64,000 bases of DNA from NCBI RefSeq assembly GCF_014636175.1, contig NZ_BMDW01000005.1:62001-126000 (forward strand), read 5' to 3'. Numbering within the stretch: the first letter of the stretch is position 1; every line of letters begins with the position of its first letter. Source of the stretch: Sphingomonas psychrolutea (GTDB taxonomy: Bacteria; Pseudomonadota; Alphaproteobacteria; Sphingomonadales; Sphingomonadaceae). A program made the translations under genes and the position numbers. The notes beneath the pieces are model-generated. The model was not told the DNA's origin, did no database searches, and saw only the letters and a list, made by a program, of their open reading frames with translations. Of the stretch, positions 46,480-55,011 are shown piece after piece.

Positions 46480-46839
46480 ATGCCGTGGCGACACTTGTCC
46501 ACTTGGTTCGCCGAACGCCAGGACAGGCCTGCAACCGCACCGATGCCGCTGACGATGGTGACGTTGCGCGGGACCGAGCCGGCCGACCCGATGGCGATGG
46601 CCTTCCACGCCGAAGCGGAATTCGATGCGTTGGTGGCGTGGGCGCTCGCCGGTCGCTTCGTGCTGGCGTTCGCGGCACTGGACCGTGACGAACTGACCTT
46701 ATTGTGCGCCGAGCCGAAGGCAGCGGTGGAAGCGCACGTCAGCGCTTTGCCGTTCGTTGCCGCAGGACTGGCATCGGCCGATTTGCGCCCGGTCGTTCCA
46801 TTGCGGCTGACCGCCGAGAGTCCGGTGCTGCTGCACTAA
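46480..46839 (+). CDS. Hypothetical protein, 119 aa
   Basis: Not recognised. Soluble, MPWRHLSTWFAERQDRPAT and on, ending VVPLRLTAESPVLLH. The C-terminal half (FHAEAEFDALVAWALAGRFVLAFAALD, then DLRPVVPLRL) has the strand-helix rhythm and closing segment seen in YCII-like dimeric alpha-beta proteins, but no key residue confirms it. AGGGAG nine bases before the ATG at 46480 fixes the start. Followed by a hairpin and the AraC regulator. Confidence 0.5.
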   Translation: MPWRHLSTWFAERQDRPATAPMPLTMVTLRGTEPADPMAMAFHAEAEFDALVAWALAGRFVLAFAALDRDELTLLCAEPKAAVEAHVSALPFVAAGLASADLRPVVPLRLTAESPVLLH

Positions 46840-46844
46840 GTGCG

Positions 46845-46861
46845 CCCGCGACCATCGCGGG
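46845..46861 (+). terminator. Hairpin after the 119-aa gene
   Basis: CCCGCGA-cca-TCGCGGG begins six bases after the stop codon and is followed by TGGCGTTTC, a poor T-run. Possible terminator separating this gene from the AraC gene. Confidence 0.4.
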
Positions 46862-46888
46862 TGGCGTTTCAAAAGCAACGGTGCGTTG

Positions 46889-46961
46889 TTGAAATATTGC
46901 TGTTTTCTGCGGCCGCGCAAGGTCTGCGACTCGGCGATTGGCGGCGGAAATGGTATTTCAA
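46889..46961. promoter_or_regulatory. TTGAAATA motif pair upstream of the AraC gene
   Basis: TTGAAATAT at 46889-46897 and the reverse complement TATTTCAA at 46954-46961, both in the intergenic region before the AraC gene. A further copy, TTGAAATAT, lies at 48000-48008 just upstream of the outer-membrane protein gene the regulator probably serves. These AT-rich words are rare in this GC-rich sequence and are candidate AraC-type half-sites. Confidence 0.4.
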
Positions 46962-47050
46962 TGCGGCAGCCAGACCGGCTGTACGGCCGACCGCTCAGCC
47001 CGTTTTGAGCTTCGCGACCCAGGCCGACGATCGACGTGCTCGGGGGCGCT

Positions 47051-47962
47051 ATGGAACAGAGTTCGAGGCTGGGGGCGGTGTTTCGCGGGTCGACCGGCAC
47101 CAACGCCTATGACCGGATCAACTATTCTGCCGAGCCGATCGGTGAGGTCGTCTCGCGGTCGGACAGTCCGCTCGGGATCGTGCGGCATTTGGGGGTCAGG
47201 TCGGAGGGGATCGCGACTGCCAACCATGCCGCGACACTCGGCACCTTGTTGCTTAATCTCACGACCGGTGGCGCGGTTAGCGGCGACGTCGGTGGCTATC
47301 GCATCCATCAGCCGCTGCAGCGCGGTTTCGTGGCGTTCGTCCCGCGCGACGTAAATTTTGAAATCGAATATCCTGCCGCGAACAGCGCATTGTTGCTGTT
47401 TATTCCGCGGGATTTCGTCACACGGATGTGCGCCGAACTGGAGGTCACCGATCTGCCGCTGTTGCTGGCGGCGCGCAACGAACGGCTCGCGCAGTTGATC
47501 ACGATGGTCGAAGGCGAGGTCCGCGCACCTGGCTTCGCATCGGATTTGATGGTCGATGGTCTGATGCGCGCGATCGCCAGCATTCTCGCGCGGCGCGAGG
47601 GCACGCCCGACGAATGCGATCTTCAGCGCATTCATTTGACCTTGCCCAAACTCGATCGCGTCCGGGGCTATGTCGAGGCGCGGCTCGATTCCGACATCAG
47701 CCTGAGCGATATGGCCAGCGTTGCCGGGTTGTCGCCATTCCATTTCTCGCGCGTGTTCAAACTTGCGACCGGCGAAACGCCTTATCATTTTCTGTCGACG
47801 CGTCGGCTGATGCGGGCGCGCTGCCTGTTACAGGAAGGCAAGATGCCGCTCGCCGAACTGGCGCTGGCATGCGGTTTTGCCAGCCAGTCGCATTTTACAG
47901 CGGCATTTACCAAAGCGATGGGCGTCTCGCCCGGCCGCTATCGGAAGCATTTAAAAGCCTGA
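47051..47962 (+). CDS. AraC family transcriptional regulator
   Basis: 303 residues. The C terminus has the two AraC helix-turn-helix units: SLSDMASVAGLSPFHFSRVFKLATGETPYHFL and MPLAELALACGFASQSHFTAAFTKAMGVSPGRYRK. The N terminus is a sensing domain of unknown ligand. GGGGGC precedes the ATG at 47051; a GTG 15 bases upstream is possible. It ends 93 bases before an outer-membrane protein gene on the same strand and shares a TTGAAATA motif with its promoter, suggesting that gene is a target. Confidence 0.88.
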   Translation: MEQSSRLGAVFRGSTGTNAYDRINYSAEPIGEVVSRSDSPLGIVRHLGVRSEGIATANHAATLGTLLLNLTTGGAVSGDVGGYRIHQPLQRGFVAFVPRDVNFEIEYPAANSALLLFIPRDFVTRMCAELEVTDLPLLLAARNERLAQLITMVEGEVRAPGFASDLMVDGLMRAIASILARREGTPDECDLQRIHLTLPKLDRVRGYVEARLDSDISLSDMASVAGLSPFHFSRVFKLATGETPYHFLSTRRLMRARCLLQEGKMPLAELALACGFASQSHFTAAFTKAMGVSPGRYRKHLKA

Positions 47963-48055
47963 TCTTCGCACAGCAATTTGCGGACAAAGTGCCGCGCATT
48001 TGAAATATGTTGCGCGCAAGTCGGCCTAGCACGGACCCGTAACGAGGAGGGTCCC

Positions 48056-48940
48056 ATGCACCGCAACCACCAATCACGCTTTCGCTATCGCTCCGCAGCT
48101 GCTGCGTTGATCCTCGCCGCAGCCACCATCGCGAGTGCCCCGGCCGTGGCGCAAGACGATGCCGCACCAGCGCCCGTTGCAGCAAGCGAATGGACGCCGC
48201 TCGACGGTAGCAAATTCGGGGCCGAGCTGACCGACAAATGGATTCCCGTGCCGAACGGCACCAGCGGCGCGCCCCGCCAGGGGTGGCTCGCCACCGCCGA
48301 CGGCTTTTTCACGCGGGAGGCGCATCTGGCGTATGATTATACGACCGCGCGCAATTCCGATGCGCACGAGGTGCTCGCGCGTTTCAATTATCCCTTGTCG
48401 CGGCGGCTCTGGGCCGGGGTCGAGGTGCCATTCTATCAAAAGTCCGGGCGGCAGGACGGGTTCGGCGACATCACGCTGACGACGCAAGTGATGCTGCACG
48501 AAACCCGGAACCTGTCGATCAACGCCGGGGTCGGCTGGCGTTTGCCGACCGGCGAGACGCGGCTCGGCAATTCGGTGTTCGCCGCCCAACCGCAAATCAA
48601 TCTGTGGAGCGATGTCGGTCACGGCTTTTCGCTGCGCGGTCGAGTCGCGTATGAAATCGCCGATTCAGGTCGGCCCGACAGCTTCGTGCTCAACGGCGCG
48701 GTCGGCCAGACCATCACGCCGCACAGCAAGGCACCGTTCGGCGACCTCACCTGGTATGTCGCAGGAAACTGGCGCGAGCCAGTAAGTGGCAACGGGCGCA
48801 GTTTCGTCAGCGTGACGCCCGGCCTGCGCACGCATGTCGGCGGCAACCTGTTCCTGCTGACGGGTATCGAGTTCCCGGTGACGGACAATCGCAGCTCGTT
48901 CAACGAGCGCTACATCATACAGCTCGTACAGGGCTTCTGA
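48056..48940 (+). CDS. Outer-membrane beta-barrel protein of unknown function
   Basis: 294 residues. The signal peptide runs to APAVAQ near residue 30. The mature protein is a series of short amphipathic strands (RRLWAGVEVPFYQKSGRQDGFGDITLTTQVML, INAGVGWRLPTGETRLG) ending IIQLVQGF with a terminal Phe, as in outer-membrane barrels of the PF13557-like transporter type. GAGGAGGG lies seven bases before the ATG at 48056. Preceded by the AraC gene; its stop abuts the stop of the second AraC gene. Confidence 0.75.
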   Translation: MHRNHQSRFRYRSAAAALILAAATIASAPAVAQDDAAPAPVAASEWTPLDGSKFGAELTDKWIPVPNGTSGAPRQGWLATADGFFTREAHLAYDYTTARNSDAHEVLARFNYPLSRRLWAGVEVPFYQKSGRQDGFGDITLTTQVMLHETRNLSINAGVGWRLPTGETRLGNSVFAAQPQINLWSDVGHGFSLRGRVAYEIADSGRPDSFVLNGAVGQTITPHSKAPFGDLTWYVAGNWREPVSGNGRSFVSVTPGLRTHVGGNLFLLTGIEFPVTDNRSSFNERYIIQLVQGF

Positions 48941-49857
48941 TCACCGGGTCGCCGCCGCCCTGCCCGTCCCCCCACGGTGGCGGCGGCGATATTCTGCAGG
49001 CGTAACGCCGGCTGTCGCGCGGAAGCGCGTCGAAAAATGCGTGTGGGTCGAAAAACCCGCCTTCAGCGCAATGTCGCCGATCGGTTCGTCGCAGTGGCGC
49101 AACAGTTCCTGCCCGTGGGAGACGCGCTCGCGTAACATGTACGCGTAGGGCGACAGACCCGTGGTCGCCTTGAACGCGCGCACAAAGTGATAGCGGCTAT
49201 ATCCGGCGACAGCGGCCAAATCGCCCAGCGAGATCGGGTTGGCGATATTGATGCGGATAAAATCGCGCACCCGTGCCACCGTCCAGGCGGTGAGGGTGAG
49301 CCGCGCGAACCCCGGAAATTCGGCACCGCTGGTCGATGTCGTCGCCAGCCGCAACAGCAAGGCGTCGAGATAATAATCGGCAATGACGGCCCAGTCGGGA
49401 TCATCGCGACTGGCCATCATCAGATCGAACAATTGCGCGACGTGGCGATCAGCCCGGCCGATGCACTCCGCAAAACTGATCGATTGTGGATCGCGATCGA
49501 AATTCTCGGCCACGATCGCGGCGAAGCGGGCGGGATCGACATAGATATGGGAGGTCCTTCGGTGTGCCACGCATAGCTGCTGCCGCTCTGAACCGTGCTG
49601 TGGGCATGAAGGGCCGCATCGACACTGCGTCGACCTGTCCCGCCATGGCGACAAATCCGTTTCGGACCCGCTTGATGCAGAATGATCAGATGATGGTCGA
49701 TCGCGGGCTGCGGCATGGTCGCGCTCGTTCCGCTCCAGCTTTGCAGAAAGCCGCCGCCGAAATAGCAGGGCGGACGTTCCACGGCCGACGGCACTTTCGA
49801 CCATTCGCGCCAGTCCTGCGGGTGGAGATAGCGGGAAAGTTCGCAAAAGTCCGACAT
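48941..49857 (-). pseudogene. AraC family regulator with a single-base frameshift
   Basis: The N-terminal part (MSDFCELSRYLHPQDWREW through GSSYAWHTEGP) and the C-terminal part (HIYVDPARFAAIVAEN to the end) are in different frames. The HTH units SLGDLAAVAGYSRYHFVRAFKATTGLSPYAYM and PIGDIALKAGFSTHTHFSTRFRATAGVTPAEYRRR are intact. The break lies at about 49540-49560, at a short G run (49549-49551 on the plus strand); one added base would give 305 residues, the normal length. Pseudogene or sequencing error. Confidence 0.75.
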
Positions 49858-50013
49858 CGCCCCCCACCCCACCGTTGCACACTGCCGCAACGATAACCGA
49901 TATCGGCGTCGCGTGAGATGCTTGCGTGTGCGGTAACGTGCGCGCCCGGTGCGTTTTCGATCATGACGGCGCGATTCAGGCCAGGATCGATCCGGCGCGA
50001 GGCGATCCTTTCG

Positions 50014-50742
50014 TCAGATCGACGTCGTCAGATCGACCAGCCAGTCGGGGCTCACACTGACGACGAGACCCTCGAACACGTGATCGCCGCCGCTGATGAT
50101 CAGCACGCCGACCACCGCAAGCACGGTGCCCAGCACGCGCTTGCCACCGCTCCCCGCCTGTCTCAGGCCGCCGCGCCAGCGTTGCAGCAGCGAGCGCGTC
50201 GCCGTCGCCAGAACCAGCAGAACGGTCGCGATACCGAGCCCGAAGGCGCCCATCGTCAGCGCGACCGCACCGAGATTCTCGCCTTGTGCGGCCAGTACCG
50301 TCGCCGCGCCCAGGGTCGGGCCGACGCACGGACTCCACACCAGACCGAGCAGCACGCCGATGCCGAACTGCCCGGCCAGCCCGAACCGCTCGAGCCCGGC
50401 CTGCTGCTTGCCCGCCCATGCCGCCAGCGGCGACGCGGCATTTTGCAGCGCATATTGCAGCCGCGGTACCAACAGCATGATGCCTGCCACGATCAACAAG
50501 GCGGCCCCGAAATAGCGCACCCAATCGCCGTCGAATCCACTGGCGGCACCAACCGTGGCCAGCGCGAAACCAGCTCCGGTGAAGGACAGCACCAGCCCGA
50601 CGGCGATCGCCAGCGGGCCGAGGCGATGCTTCTGTGCCGCGCTGCCGAGCACGATCGGCACTAGCGGCAACACGCACGGGCTGAGGATGGTCAGCGCACC
50701 CGCCGCGAAGGCGAGCAACGGATTGAGAGTTTCGCTCGCCAT
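50014..50742 (-). CDS. ccdA: CcdA-type thiol-disulfide transmembrane protein
   Basis: About 242 residues, six membrane helices. The two redox prolyl-cysteine motifs of CcdA are SPCVLPLVP in helix 1 and SPCVGPTLG in helix 4; these cysteines relay electrons from cytoplasmic thioredoxin to the periplasm. Start ATG at 50742 lies four bases after the preceding thioredoxin stop; a TTG at 50757 would overlap it. Paired with the periplasmic thioredoxin, it forms a reducing pathway, perhaps for cytochrome c or outer thiols. Confidence 0.88.
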   Translation of the reverse strand: MASETLNPLLAFAAGALTILSPCVLPLVPIVLGSAAQKHRLGPLAIAVGLVLSFTGAGFALATVGAASGFDGDWVRYFGAALLIVAGIMLLVPRLQYALQNAASPLAAWAGKQQAGLERFGLAGQFGIGVLLGLVWSPCVGPTLGAATVLAAQGENLGAVALTMGAFGLGIATVLLVLATATRSLLQRWRGGLRQAGSGGKRVLGTVLAVVGVLIISGGDHVFEGLVVSVSPDWLVDLTTSI

Positions 50743-50746
50743 CGGA

Positions 50747-51124
50747 CTAACCGACAATCTTGCCGAGGAAACCGTTGATCAACGGCTTGTCGGTCTTGAA
50801 TTCGATCCGACCGAGTTCGCTGCGACCCTTATAGCCGATCAGCGTGCCTTGCTTGCGCACGCCGAGCGCACGCCATTCGGGCTTCTGGCTGTCATAGTTG
50901 ATCTCGAAGATCACCAATTTGTCATAGGCCGGATTACCGGTGACGGCGGCCTTGATCGTGCGGTTCTGCGACCCGCATACCGGGCACCACCACGCCTTCA
51001 CATCGACCAGGATCGGGCGACCGGCGGCCTTGGCCGCTTCGAAGCTGGCGGTATCGAACTTACGGACTTCGGCGGCTTGCGCCGGGGTTGCGGCGATGAC
51101 GGCGGCGGCAAAAGCGGCCAGCAT
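50747..51124 (-). CDS. Periplasmic thioredoxin-family protein (WCPVC)
   Basis: 125 residues with an N-terminal signal (MLAAFAAAVIAATPAQA). Active site KAWWCPVCGSQ, then the cis-Pro region is replaced by VRKQGTLIGYKG (no Pro before the Thr), unlike classical thioredoxin. Likely a substrate or partner of the CcdA protein encoded four bases downstream. The missing cis-proline makes specificity uncertain. Confidence 0.8.
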   Translation of the reverse strand: MLAAFAAAVIAATPAQAAEVRKFDTASFEAAKAAGRPILVDVKAWWCPVCGSQNRTIKAAVTGNPAYDKLVIFEINYDSQKPEWRALGVRKQGTLIGYKGRSELGRIEFKTDKPLINGFLGKIVG

Positions 51125-51252
51125 CGGCGCGGCGAAACGAAACGGGGACCTGGCACCATCCTTCTGTTGTTGAGGAACCCGGACGGGGCGTTTCCATCGC
51201 CACCGTTTGATGCCCGTTCTTCGTTCGCGTGCGCCAATCGGTTACGGCGTCG

Positions 51253-52356
51253 TCACGAAAGTCGACGTCGTTGCGCCAGCAATGCCACGCCGAGCGCTAC
51301 CGCCAGAAACGCGAGGATCGGCCACGCTTCGAGCGCGACGACCCGGCCGCCATCGCCGCGCAACAAGACCCCGCGCGCCGCGCGGATGAAGTGCGTCAGC
51401 GGGAAGATCTGGCCCAACGCCTGCGCCCAACGTGGCAGCGTTTCGAATGGATAGAGAAAGCCCGAGAGCAGCATCGCCGGCAAATAAAAGGCAACCGCAC
51501 CCTGCAACGCCGCCAGTTGCGTCGCCGCGCGCGCCGCAATCGCCACGCCCAGCGCGAGATGCGCGCCGGCAAAAAGTGGTAGCAGCAGGATCAACGCGGC
51601 GACATCGCCGCGCGCGGGCAAGCCGAACAAGCCGATGCCGACCGCCAGCACCAATCCCCCCTGCGCGCTGCCGATGACGACATAGGGCGCAAGCTTGCCG
51701 ATCAGGATTTCGGCGCTGCTCAAAGGAAGGCTCAACAGCGCTTCCCACGTCCCGGCCTCGCGCTCGCGCGCCAGACTGAGGGTGCCGAGCATGATCATGC
51801 TGATCATCATCGTTACGCCGATCAGCGCAGGCAGGAAGGTCCAGTCGGCGCGGGCGTCGGGGTTGTACAATTGCTCGATCCGGTAGCCCGGCCCGGTATC
51901 GGCGACACCTTCGCGCTCGGCCAGCGCGCGCCAATAGGCCGCCTCGATTGCGGGCACGGTGCCTGCGGTCAGCACCGCGTTGCTGGTATCGACGATGATC
52001 CGCGCCGGATGGATTCCAGCGGTGGGATTGGCGAACGAGGCGCGCTCGGGCAGTTCGATCCCGACCAGCGCCTGATGCGCGCGAACTGCCGCCTCCGCCG
52101 TTCCAGGCTTGCCGTCGCGGCGCACGAGCTGAAGATGCGGTGTCCGGTCAAGGCTGCGGGCCACCGCCGCCGCATCGGCAGGTGCGGACGCGGCAATCGC
52201 CACCGTGATCGCTCCCTCGGTCGGCCGGATCGCATAGCCAAACAGCAGTACCTGCAACGCGGGGACCACCAGCAACAAGGTGATCGCGATCCGCGAGCGG
52301 AACAGCCGCAACAGCTCGAGCCATGCGACCGCACCGATCCGCCGTGCGCCGCTCAT
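51253..52356 (-). CDS. ABC-2 type transporter permease
   Basis: 367 residues with an N-terminal helix (RSRIAITLLLVVPALQVLLFGYAIRP), a large extracytoplasmic loop of about 150 residues and five C-terminal helices with TLSLAREREAGTWEALLSLPLSSAEILIGK, the ABC-2 (YhhJ/YbhS-like) permease pattern. Its ATG overlaps the stop of the ATPase gene. With that ATPase, the KAS III-like enzyme and the ferritin-like protein it forms one tight operon; it probably exports the product made by those enzymes (inference). Confidence 0.88.
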   Translation of the reverse strand: MSGARRIGAVAWLELLRLFRSRIAITLLLVVPALQVLLFGYAIRPTEGAITVAIAASAPADAAAVARSLDRTPHLQLVRRDGKPGTAEAAVRAHQALVGIELPERASFANPTAGIHPARIIVDTSNAVLTAGTVPAIEAAYWRALAEREGVADTGPGYRIEQLYNPDARADWTFLPALIGVTMMISMIMLGTLSLAREREAGTWEALLSLPLSSAEILIGKLAPYVVIGSAQGGLVLAVGIGLFGLPARGDVAALILLLPLFAGAHLALGVAIAARAATQLAALQGAVAFYLPAMLLSGFLYPFETLPRWAQALGQIFPLTHFIRAARGVLLRGDGGRVVALEAWPILAFLAVALGVALLAQRRRLS

Positions 52357-53096
52357 GCCATGCCCCCGTCGGCGATCTGAAGAACCGCAGCCTCAAGGCT
52401 CGCGGCGCCCACCGATGCCGCCACGGCAGCGGGCGTTGTTTGCGGATGCGCGGCCCCGCCGTGAAACAGCAAGATCGCAGGACAGCGTTCGGCCTCGGCC
52501 AGATCATGCGTGCTGATCACGATGCCGCAGCCGTCTGCAGCCAGCTTTTGCATCCAGTTCCACAGGTCACGGCGGGTGGCGACGTCGAGCCCAGCGGTCG
52601 GTTCGTCGAGCAGCAACAGCTTCGGGCGCGCCAGGACGGTCGCGGCGAATTGAACGCGGCGCGCCCAGCCGCCGGACAGCGTCGCGCAGCGTGTCGCGAC
52701 GACCGGGCCAAGCCCATATGATTCGATGACTTCCGCCGTCCGCGCTGACGCACTCGGCACCCCGTGCACCGCCGCGTGGAAGCGCAACGTCTCGGCCACG
52801 CTCAGCTCCGGGTAGAGCGCCGTGCGCTGACCCATATAGCCGATCTGCCGCCGGGCGCGCGTGCGGATCGCCGCGATCGGAGCACCCATCACGGTGCCCG
52901 TGCCGCGATCGGGGTGCAAGAGACCCGCCAGCATCCGCAGCGTTGTCGTCTTGCCGCCGCCATTGGCACCGACGAGCCCGACAATCTCGCCCGACCGCAC
53001 CGTCAACGTGACGGCACGCACGGCGTCGCGCCCGGCGAAGCGCTTGCCGAGTCCCTTCACCGCGACCAGCGGCATCGCTTCCTCGCGATCAGCCAT
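52353..53096 (-). CDS. ABC transporter ATP-binding protein
   Basis: 247 residues. Walker A GANGGGKTT, Q-loop GYMGQRTALYPELSV, signature LSGGWARRVQFAATVLARP and Walker B LLLLDEPTAGLD, H-loop VISTHDLAEA. The ABC signature has GW in place of the usual GQ/GE. The ATG at 53096 overlaps the end of the condensing-enzyme gene by eight bases. Forms an exporter with the permease encoded just downstream. Confidence 0.9.
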   Translation of the reverse strand: MADREEAMPLVAVKGLGKRFAGRDAVRAVTLTVRSGEIVGLVGANGGGKTTTLRMLAGLLHPDRGTGTVMGAPIAAIRTRARRQIGYMGQRTALYPELSVAETLRFHAAVHGVPSASARTAEVIESYGLGPVVATRCATLSGGWARRVQFAATVLARPKLLLLDEPTAGLDVATRRDLWNWMQKLAADGCGIVISTHDLAEAERCPAILLFHGGAAHPQTTPAAVAASVGAASLEAAVLQIADGGMA

Positions 53097-54123
53097 GGTG
53101 GTACGCAAACCCGCCATACATATGCTTCGAAGCTTCGGCCCCGAGGATCAGCGCCGATTGCCCCGACTTGGCGACGCCGCGCCGCAATTCATCGAGCGCG
53201 AGCCAGATCGCCGCCGAGCCGGTGTTGCCCCGTCGATCGGCCTGCACCATCATCCGCGCCAGCGGCAGACCGAACCGGTCGGCGACCAATGCACCAATCC
53301 GCCCGCTGACCTGATGCGGGATGATCCAGTTCGCCGCCGCGAGATCGTGCCCAAGCGCGCGAGCCGCGTCGCGTCCGGCGTCGAACAATGCGTGGCCGGT
53401 CGCGCGGATCGTGCCGAAGTCATGGGTAAACTCGCGCGCGCCCGGTGCAAGACTGATCCCCGGTGCGCGGCCAAGCCCGATCGCACCGAACCACGCCGCG
53501 CAGATCTGCGCCCGCGCCTGATCGGTTCGGCCAAGGACGATTGCCCCGGCGCCGTCGCCCATCTGGACCATGTTGACCAATTGCCCTGAATCCGCGTCGG
53601 CGCGGTGCGGATCGAAGAATAAAGATCCGGTTTCGGACCCGACGATCACGACCGGCCGGTCGCTCGCCGCGAGCAGACCGCTCGCGATCATCAGTGCGTT
53701 GGCAAAGCCGGTGCACGCCTGCCGCAGTTCGATATGCGGCCCGGCATAGCCGAGACGATCGGCAACCTCGGCGATGTTGCCGGGCAGCAATTGCCCCGGC
53801 GTCGTGGTGTGCCCGATCAGATAAGCGATGTCGCCGACCGTGCTGCCCGCATCAGCGAGCGCGCGGCGCACCGCGTCGGCGGCCAGTTCGGCGTTCGATT
53901 GGCCGGGTCGCGGCAGCTCCTCCCGGTCAGCGAACGGCCGAGCGAGATGCCGGGCGGTGATCCCCATCCGACCGGCAACGGCGCGCGCGATGCGCCCGCC
54001 GCGAAAGCCGAAGCGGGTTTCCATGTGGTCGACAAGATTTTCGGTTTCCACCGGGTCACCGGGGACCGCACTGCCCGTTCCCAATACCCCGATGGGGCGT
54101 GCGGTCGACCAAGGCGGACTCAT
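53089..54123 (-). CDS. KAS III-like (FabH-family) condensing enzyme
   Basis: 344 residues of the thiolase fold. The catalytic triad of ketoacyl-ACP synthase III is complete: Cys137 (RQACTGFANAL), His270 (IIPHQ) and Asn300 (RRGNTGSAAI). The N-terminal GVLGTGSAVPGDPVET strand matches FabH. It has no fatty-acid synthesis genes around it, so it is not the housekeeping fabH; such stand-alone copies often make secondary lipids or small signals. The start overlaps the ferritin-like gene (ATGA) and the stop overlaps the ABC ATPase start. Confidence 0.88.
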   Translation of the reverse strand: MSPPWSTARPIGVLGTGSAVPGDPVETENLVDHMETRFGFRGGRIARAVAGRMGITARHLARPFADREELPRPGQSNAELAADAVRRALADAGSTVGDIAYLIGHTTTPGQLLPGNIAEVADRLGYAGPHIELRQACTGFANALMIASGLLAASDRPVVIVGSETGSLFFDPHRADADSGQLVNMVQMGDGAGAIVLGRTDQARAQICAAWFGAIGLGRAPGISLAPGAREFTHDFGTIRATGHALFDAGRDAARALGHDLAAANWIIPHQVSGRIGALVADRFGLPLARMMVQADRRGNTGSAAIWLALDELRRGVAKSGQSALILGAEASKHMYGGFAYHHG

Positions 54124-54812
54124 GGCGCGAACAACCCGTTGGGGACATTGGCGAGATCACGGTGCAAGGCTTGCGCATCGACGCCCAGCGTCTCGAACGC
54201 CCCGCCGGCCAGCAGCAGAATGTCGGCAAGTGCCATGCGAGCGCCAGCGGCCAGATCGTCGAGCTCGGCGCGCGCGAGGCGCGCGGTGGCGAGCCCGCGC
54301 GACACGCGGACATGGCGCGCCTCATCGCGATGAATCCGCCCGAACATCCGCGCCGTCACCGTGTCCTGTGCCAGCGGATTGCCCGGCCGCAACAGCCGCG
54401 CCAGCACGGTGCAGACCGCGGCATCGATGGCGGCGATCCGGCCGAGATGCGCAGCCGGTCGTCCGATACCCAGCCGAACATGGAAACGCCGCGCCGCCTG
54501 CTGCAGCGTCGTTGCCTCAGCGATTGTCGGCAGCACATCGAGAAGCGATGTCAGCAACGCGTCGTGCTCGCGCTCCTCCGCGCCGATCGTCCGCAGCGTA
54601 GCGGCGGCGACGGGGTCGCGCTCCAAGCCGGCGAGGCCGTCGAACGCAAGCGCCGCAGCCTCCTCTCCGCACCCGAGCAACGGCACCAGCACGGCCAGCG
54701 CCGCGACCTGCGCGTCGCCGAGCCCAATCCGCGGCAGTGCCCGCGTGCCGCCGGGCAAGCGATGCGCGGCGGGAAAGCAAACGCCGGGGGCAGAGGCGAT
54801 CAATCCGGCCAT
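54120..54812 (-). CDS. Ferritin-like di-iron protein, possible oxygenase
   Basis: 230 residues, all helical. Iron ligands fit a four-helix di-iron site: Glu50/Glu51 (GCGEEAAAL), Glu80-x2-His83 (EEREH), Asp130 in the third helix (AAIDAAV) and Glu164-x2-His167 (IHRDEARH). The last motif also fits AurF-like N-oxygenases. No ferritin pore motif or signal peptide. AAAGGA precedes the ATG at 54812. First gene of the operon with KAS III-like enzyme and ABC exporter, so an oxygenation step on a carrier-bound or small product is the leading hypothesis. Function not proven. Confidence 0.7.
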   Translation of the reverse strand: MAGLIASAPGVCFPAAHRLPGGTRALPRIGLGDAQVAALAVLVPLLGCGEEAAALAFDGLAGLERDPVAAATLRTIGAEEREHDALLTSLLDVLPTIAEATTLQQAARRFHVRLGIGRPAAHLGRIAAIDAAVCTVLARLLRPGNPLAQDTVTARMFGRIHRDEARHVRVSRGLATARLARAELDDLAAGARMALADILLLAGGAFETLGVDAQALHRDLANVPNGLFAP

Positions 54813-55011
54813 GTCGTTCCTTTCGGCGAAGTCGTGGGGACGACCGACATTCGCGGCAAGGCATGATATCGTTACGCGCCGCGCCGATGTTTTCCGCGAT
54901 GTCGCGCGTCGGGCGGGACCGCGAGGCGAGTCGTTCGGTGCACGTCGATGTGTGTTGCAGCGACGCTCCGGCGGTCTTCTGACCGCCCGACCGACCGTGC
55001 GATCTCGCAGG

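Noticed and set aside
53089-54123. Housekeeping fabH for fatty acid initiation
   Set aside because: It lacks plsX, fabD or acpP neighbours and is locked into an export operon, so a dedicated role is more likely.
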